Positions 6,244-8,948 of a DNA stretch of 8,948 nucleotides are shown here, in pieces. Source of the DNA: Candidatus Saccharimonadota bacterium (lineage in GTDB: Bacteria > Patescibacteriota > Saccharimonadia > Saccharimonadales > Saccharimonadaceae); contig JAGCSL010000035.1 in NCBI GenBank assembly GCA_017964115.1, positions 1 through 8,948 of the forward strand, in the 5' to 3' direction. Position 1 is the stretch's first letter, and each line of letters begins with the position of its first letter. The notes below the pieces were generated by a model. It did not search any database, was not told the DNA's origin, and saw only the letters and a program-made list of their open reading frames with translations. The translations under genes were made by a program, and so were the position numbers.

Positions 6244-6263
6244 AATATTTCTTGTGTGTATTA

Positions 6264-6288
6264 TTGGTGACGAATCATTAACATTTTT
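6264..6288 (+). terminator. Possible weak attenuator hairpin before rplJ
   Basis: TTGGTGA at 6264-6270 can pair with TCATTAA at 6275-6281 (two G-T pairs, CGAA loop), followed by CA and five T at 6284-6288. It lies between the L10 leader and the rplJ ribosome site, where some bacteria place a terminator controlled by the leader. The stem is weak, so control may instead act on translation. Confidence 0.25.
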
Positions 6289-6326
6289 CTGGCTAGCAAA
6301 TTAATACCAAAAGGAGATTTCTATCT

Positions 6327-6851
6327 ATGGCAATTAGCAAAGATAAGAAACAACAATTGGTTGCCGACTTAAACGAGCTTCTCAGCGACGCTAAGATGAC
6401 CGTTTTTGCAAAGTATCAGGGCCTCACGGTCGCGGAAATGCAAGAACTTCGCAAAGCTGCGCGCGAGAATAATGTCAAAATTAAAATCGTCAAGAACCGC
6501 CTTGTCCGTGTTGCTATGGGCAATATCGCGGTCTACAAAGACACCGACACTAGCGCCCTTGAAGGTCAGCTTCTTTACGCCGTCTCCGATGACGACGAAG
6601 TTGCACCAGCACAGGTTCTCGCAAAGTTTGCCAAAGATCACCAAGCTCTCGAGCTTAAAGGTGCTTTCAGCGGCGAAGGTGCCAACCTTGGCGAAGACGA
6701 AGTAAAAGCACTTGCCGATCTTCCAAGCAAAGACCAACTCATTGGCCAAGTTGTGGACATGCTCCTCAGCCCAGTCAACGACATTACCAACGGTCTTTCC
6801 GGCAACTTGCACGCTTTGCTCGACGGCATTGCCGACAAAGCAACCAATTAA
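6327..6851 (+). CDS. rplJ: 50S ribosomal protein L10
   Basis: 174 aa, normal length. L10 forms the base of the ribosomal stalk: its N-terminal domain binds 23S rRNA beside L11, and its C-terminal helix carries the L7/L12 dimers that recruit translation GTPases. Family marks are Y-Q-G-L-T-V-A-E-M-Q-E-L-R (30-42), the basic K-I-K-I-V-K-N-R-L (51-59), A-D-L-P-S-K-D-Q-L-I-G (130-140) and a C-terminal helix rich in Leu and Ala (about 156-172). A strong Shine-Dalgarno, AAGGAGA at 6311-6317, is 9 nt before the ATG. It is the first gene of a two-gene operon with rplL and is probably autoregulated through the L10 leader at 6191-6243. The usual upstream partners rplK and rplA are absent; a divergent envelope operon is there instead. 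Confidence 0.97.
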   Translation: MAISKDKKQQLVADLNELLSDAKMTVFAKYQGLTVAEMQELRKAARENNVKIKIVKNRLVRVAMGNIAVYKDTDTSALEGQLLYAVSDDDEVAPAQVLAKFAKDHQALELKGAFSGEGANLGEDEVKALADLPSKDQLIGQVVDMLLSPVNDITNGLSGNLHALLDGIADKATN

Positions 6852-6853
6852 TT

Positions 6854-6866
6854 TACGCTTCGCGTA
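6854..6866 (+). other. Small hairpin between rplJ and rplL
   Basis: TACGC (6854-6858) and GCGTA (6862-6866) form a perfect five-base stem with a three-base loop TTC, three bases after the rplJ stop. There is no T run, so it is not a terminator. It could be a processing or stability element that helps make more L12 than L10; that role is inferred. Confidence 0.3.
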
Positions 6867-6900
6867 TAACTATTAACCAATAAGAATAAAGGAGTCTAAC

Positions 6901-7281
6901 ATGGCTGCTGATGTAAAGAAAATCGCAGAGGAATTGGTTAAGCTCACCGTCCTCGAAGTTAACGAGCTTAAAACTATCCTTAAGGATGAATATGGCATTG
7001 AGCCTGCTGCTGCCGCTGTTGCTGTAGCTGCTGGTCCAGCTGATGCTGGTGCCGCTGCCGCTGAAGAGAAGAGCGAATACAACGTTGTTCTTAAAGATGC
7101 TGGCGCACAAAAGATTGCAGTTATCAAGGCTGTTAAGGAAGCTACCGGTCTTGGTCTTGGCGAAGCTAAGGCTATTGTCGATGGCGCTCCAGCCACTGTA
7201 AAAGAGAAAGTTGCTAAGGACGAAGCTGAGGCTATGAAGAAAGCCCTCGAAGATGCCGGCGCAACCGTCGAACTCGCTTAA
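6901..7281 (+). CDS. rplL: 50S ribosomal protein L7/L12
   Basis: 126 aa, normal length. L7/L12 is the multicopy stalk protein that binds EF-G, EF-Tu, IF2 and RF3 on the ribosome. The N-terminal helices (about 4-31) dimerise and attach to L10. An Ala/Gly/Val-rich hinge (about 35-55) gives mobility. The C-terminal domain (about 58-126) has the factor-binding face: K-I-A-V-I-K-A-V-K (71-79), T-G-L-G-L-G-E-A-K (82-90) and the end D-A-G-A-T-V-E-L-A. The Lys90 equivalent of E. coli Lys84 is kept; Arg73 of E. coli is Lys79 here, and the Lys usual in G-L-G-L-K is Gly87. The Shine-Dalgarno AAAGGAG (6888-6894) is 6 nt upstream. It lies 49 nt after rplJ and is followed by a terminator, not by rpoB. Confidence 0.98.
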   Translation: MAADVKKIAEELVKLTVLEVNELKTILKDEYGIEPAAAAVAVAAGPADAGAAAAEEKSEYNVVLKDAGAQKIAVIKAVKEATGLGLGEAKAIVDGAPATVKEKVAKDEAEAMKKALEDAGATVELA

Positions 7282-7309
7282 GTTCAAATCATTATTTAGT
7301 CAGAAAATG

Positions 7310-7347
7310 TTACGAATCAGCGACCTTAACGGGTCGCTTTTTCGTAA
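7310..7347 (+). terminator. Intrinsic terminator after rplL
   Basis: AGCGACC (7319-7325) pairs with GGTCGCT (7332-7338) around a six-base loop, followed by a T run ending at 7342. An outer pair, TTACGAA 7310-7316 with TTCGTAA 7341-7347, could extend the structure. It separates the ribosomal operon from the membrane-protein gene that starts at 7376. Confidence 0.9.
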
Positions 7348-7355
7348 TAATGCTA

Positions 7356-7364
7356 TGTGATAAT
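7356..7364 (+). promoter_or_regulatory. Extended -10 promoter of the coiled-coil membrane protein gene
   Basis: TG at 7356-7357, one base, then GATAAT at 7359-7364 form an extended -10. No clear -35 is seen; the place is taken by the T run of the rplL terminator. The start point would be near 7371, leaving a leader of only about five bases before the ATG at 7376. Confidence 0.5.
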
Positions 7365-7375
7365 CTATAAGCAGT

Positions 7376-8533
7376 ATGGCAAATAAAAGACTTCTGACCG
7401 GCCCGGAACCGGAAGAAATTGAAGAAAAAACCGCGGCCGAATTAGACGATGAGAAACAGCCAGCCGCTATGGCCGTATCTTCTAGCATGTATAACATCGC
7501 CGAGACCGACGATCGTCCGGCTATTGAGATCAAAGCCAATAAAGGCGTTATTTTTACTCAAGCCGACGAGAAAGCCGAAACAGATGCCGCCAAAGCTACT
7601 GGCGCACGAAATTTTCAGATAGATGCCAGCTTCGCTGCCGAGATGCATGAACGTGAGGCAAAAGAAAAAGCCGAACGTAAAAAGCGCATGGAGGCTCGCG
7701 CCAAGGCTGACGCAGAAGAGCAGAAAAAACGCAATCGAGAAATTTCCGAAAAACTCAAAGAAGCTCAAACGCTCGATCCGGAAGAAATTAAAGACGAACA
7801 GACCGAAGCGGCGCATGCCGAAAATCTAGAAAAGTTATATCCGGATCCTGTCCCAACCATGAATGATGTCGAGGATGCACTTTGGCGTAAGCGCACCGAT
7901 AAAGGCGCGCAAATTGCTGGACGCGCCAAGCTTGACAGTGTCTACGACAGCGAACTGCATAAAGGCATTATTGCCGCTTCTATTTTTGGCATTTTAGGAC
8001 TTGCGCTTCAATTAGTTTCAAATTATACCGGCTCATTCTTCCCGAGTTTCATTAGAGTTATTCTATTTGTCGCCAGCATAATTGCCTATATCTACAGTTA
8101 TCGCTATTTAAGAAAAGTTTCCAAAAAATATCGCAACAAGAAAATACCGTCCGACCAAGAGAGTGCGTTTACGCTCGCCTCATTACTTCCTTTCATGGCG
8201 CTCCGCACTGTGATTATGGGAATCTTCGGCGGACTGCCAGTTCCGATTATTGGTGGAATCGTCGGCACATTGATTGGCGTCATGGTCGGATCGAGCCTTC
8301 ATTACACATTTCTATTTAAATTCCAAATCGAAGCCAGCGACAAAATCGTCCTACTCAACACATTGTTATATGTATTTATCGCCATTCTACCTAGCATCAT
8401 TCAATATATGAATAGCCCCTCTGGCGGATCGACGGAAATGCTAAATGGGTTCAGTTGGGCCATCGAGGCGGGCATCTTTTTCATCGGCGAACGTGTCGCC
8501 GCCAAGCTCGCGCCAGGACACTTCAATAAATAA
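7376..8533 (+). CDS. Coiled-coil and multi-helix membrane protein, function unknown
   Basis: 385 aa, family not recognised. The N-terminal half (1-190) is soluble and highly charged. Residues 1-75 look disordered and Glu/Ala-rich, 85-145 form a strong Glu/Lys/Arg/Ala coiled coil, and a conserved-looking patch D-V-E-D-A-L-W-R-K-R follows at 164-173. The C-terminal half has about six hydrophobic segments (near 196-217, 223-243, 265-285, 288-308, 324-345 and 358-376), one with a Gly/Pro-rich run G-G-L-P-V-P-I-I-G-G-I-V-G. No catalytic or transporter signature was seen. The ATG at 7376 has no Shine-Dalgarno and lies about 11 nt after a -10 element, so the mRNA is probably almost leaderless. A long cytoplasmic coiled coil on a membrane base suggests a scaffold or organiser, but this is only a guess. 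Confidence 0.85.
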   Translation: MANKRLLTGPEPEEIEEKTAAELDDEKQPAAMAVSSSMYNIAETDDRPAIEIKANKGVIFTQADEKAETDAAKATGARNFQIDASFAAEMHEREAKEKAERKKRMEARAKADAEEQKKRNREISEKLKEAQTLDPEEIKDEQTEAAHAENLEKLYPDPVPTMNDVEDALWRKRTDKGAQIAGRAKLDSVYDSELHKGIIAASIFGILGLALQLVSNYTGSFFPSFIRVILFVASIIAYIYSYRYLRKVSKKYRNKKIPSDQESAFTLASLLPFMALRTVIMGIFGGLPVPIIGGIVGTLIGVMVGSSLHYTFLFKFQIEASDKIVLLNTLLYVFIAILPSIIQYMNSPSGGSTEMLNGFSWAIEAGIFFIGERVAAKLAPGHFNK

Positions 8534-8630
8534 ATCATAAGCAAAAAGTCAATGGTAAAAAATACAACATTTTTCAGTCTACCTCTGTAAAACATGTGGA
8601 AAAACCTCTAAAAAATACTGTATCTTTGCG

Positions 8631-8659
8631 TTGACAAGCACTGGCGAAAAAGATAATAT
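8631..8659 (+). promoter_or_regulatory. Promoter of the right-edge gene
   Basis: There is a perfect -35 TTGACA at 8631-8636, a 17-nt spacer and a -10-like TAATAT at 8654-8659, preceded by GA as in the promoters at 620 and 6157. The start would be near 8666, giving a leader of about 28 nt. The upstream gap 8534-8630 is AT-rich; in it I see only a single DnaA-box-like 9-mer (8595-8603) and no convincing terminator for the preceding gene. Confidence 0.65.
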
Positions 8660-8693
8660 ATAGTTAATAACTAACACAGGCAGGATGCGAGGT

Positions 8694-8948
8694 ATGTCTG
8701 AAATTTCAGAAAAACAAATAAAAAGGTTGCGAAGTCTCCTCACGGAAGCTGAGACTAATTTATCCGCAGCAAAGGAATTATTAACTTCAATGCTCGGCGA
8801 TGGCGATATTATTACCGCACCTGCCAGCACTGTCATCGATAGTCCAGAAGGCAAGATTGTCGAGGGCGTATTTGACGGCCAAATCATGATCGGCCCAGAC
8901 GGCAAGAATTACCTAGTTCCAGCCAACTATGCGTCTAAGTCTAAACTC
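8694..8948 (+). CDS. Partial conserved hypothetical protein with N-terminal coiled coil
   Basis: 85 codons are visible and the reading frame is open to the right edge. The ATG at 8694 follows AGGA at 8682-8685 (8 nt spacing). Residues 3-34 form an amphipathic helix or coiled coil (I-S-E-K-Q-I-K-R-L-R-S-L-L). Then comes a small beta-rich part with G-V-F-D-G-Q-I-M-I-G-P-D-G-K-N-Y (58-73) and V-P-A-N-Y-A-S-K-S-K-L (75-85). I recall similar 'VFDG..MIGPDGK.Y.VP.NYASKSKL' proteins as conserved hypotheticals of CPR genomes, but this is memory, not a search. No membrane segment is seen. The gene has its own promoter. Its function is unknown. Confidence 0.8.
   Translation, partial: MSEISEKQIKRLRSLLTEAETNLSAAKELLTSMLGDGDIITAPASTVIDSPEGKIVEGVFDGQIMIGPDGKNYLVPANYASKSKL

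Noticed and set aside
6853..7287. Minus-strand open frames of 144 and 107 codons opposite rplL
   Set aside because: They are antisense by-products of the codon bias of a highly conserved ribosomal gene; no ribosome site or family match.
8545..8577. AAAAAT/ATTTTT pairing as a terminator after the coiled-coil membrane protein
   Set aside because: The stem is only A-T pairs and too weak to call.
8595..8603. TGTGGAAAA, reverse complement TTTTCCACA, a DnaA-box-like 9-mer
   Set aside because: There is one copy only, with no cluster of boxes, no dnaA or dnaN nearby, and no unwinding element that stands out. Not enough for an origin.
1..8948. TGA recoded as glycine (code 25), as in some other CPR lineages
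   Set aside because: None of the nine complete genes needs an in-frame TGA to be full length, and all match or look complete in the standard code. The absence of TGA stops in nine genes is too small a sample to mean much.
1..8948. CRISPR array, insertion sequence, tRNA or integrase signs
   Set aside because: No regularly spaced repeats, transposase-like frame, terminal inverted repeats or tRNA-like fold were seen. The phage-type lysozyme domain alone is not evidence of a prophage.

Overview
The window looks like chromosome from a reduced bacterium of the Candidate Phyla Radiation (Patescibacteria), most likely Saccharibacteria (TM7) or a close relative. The reasons are a lone rplJ-rplL pair without rplK/rplA or rpoB beside it, a very large secreted murein hydrolase that starts with a phage-tail-type lysozyme domain, mostly unrecognised membrane proteins, and a C-terminal partial protein of a type I associate with these genomes. 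The phylum is an inference from style of content. Nine complete genes end in TAA or TAG and read through cleanly in the standard code. No mobile element, CRISPR array, tRNA or rRNA was seen.

Layout. (1) 1-576, minus strand: the start of a Lys-rich membrane protein (runs off the left edge), preceded by a two-helix membrane protein whose soluble part resembles the second beta-barrel domain of EF-Tu. (2) 620-1149, plus strand: a self-contained unit of promoter, structured leader, one unrecognised GC-rich 108-aa gene and a strong intrinsic terminator. (3) 6130-1148, minus strand: a tightly packed four-gene operon: a PEGA-domain membrane protein, a 1050-aa multi-enzyme cell-wall hydrolase, a single-pass membrane protein with four exported cysteines, and rlmH. 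Neighbours overlap by 14 nt, are 1 nt apart, and overlap by 8 nt. (4) 6157-7347, plus strand: rplJ-rplL with its own promoter, a clear L10-type autoregulatory leader and a terminator. (5) 7356-8533, plus strand: a coiled-coil plus multi-helix membrane protein, probably from a nearly leaderless mRNA. (6) 8631-8948, plus strand: promoter and first 85 codons of a gene cut by the right edge.

How it fits together. The operon at 6130-1148 is the most distinctive part. A secreted enzyme carries recognisable lysozyme, SGNH esterase, zinc amidase and NlpC/P60 domains, so in principle it can cut glycan strands, remove O-acyl groups, and cut both the amide and peptide bonds of murein. It is made with two membrane-anchored partners whose C-terminal ends look alike. 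For an epibiotic bacterium this could be a machine for remodelling its own wall or breaching a host wall; that is inference. The divergent promoter of this operon and that of the EF-Tu-like membrane protein share a ten-base box at exactly the same distance from the -10 element, which suggests common control of the two envelope units.
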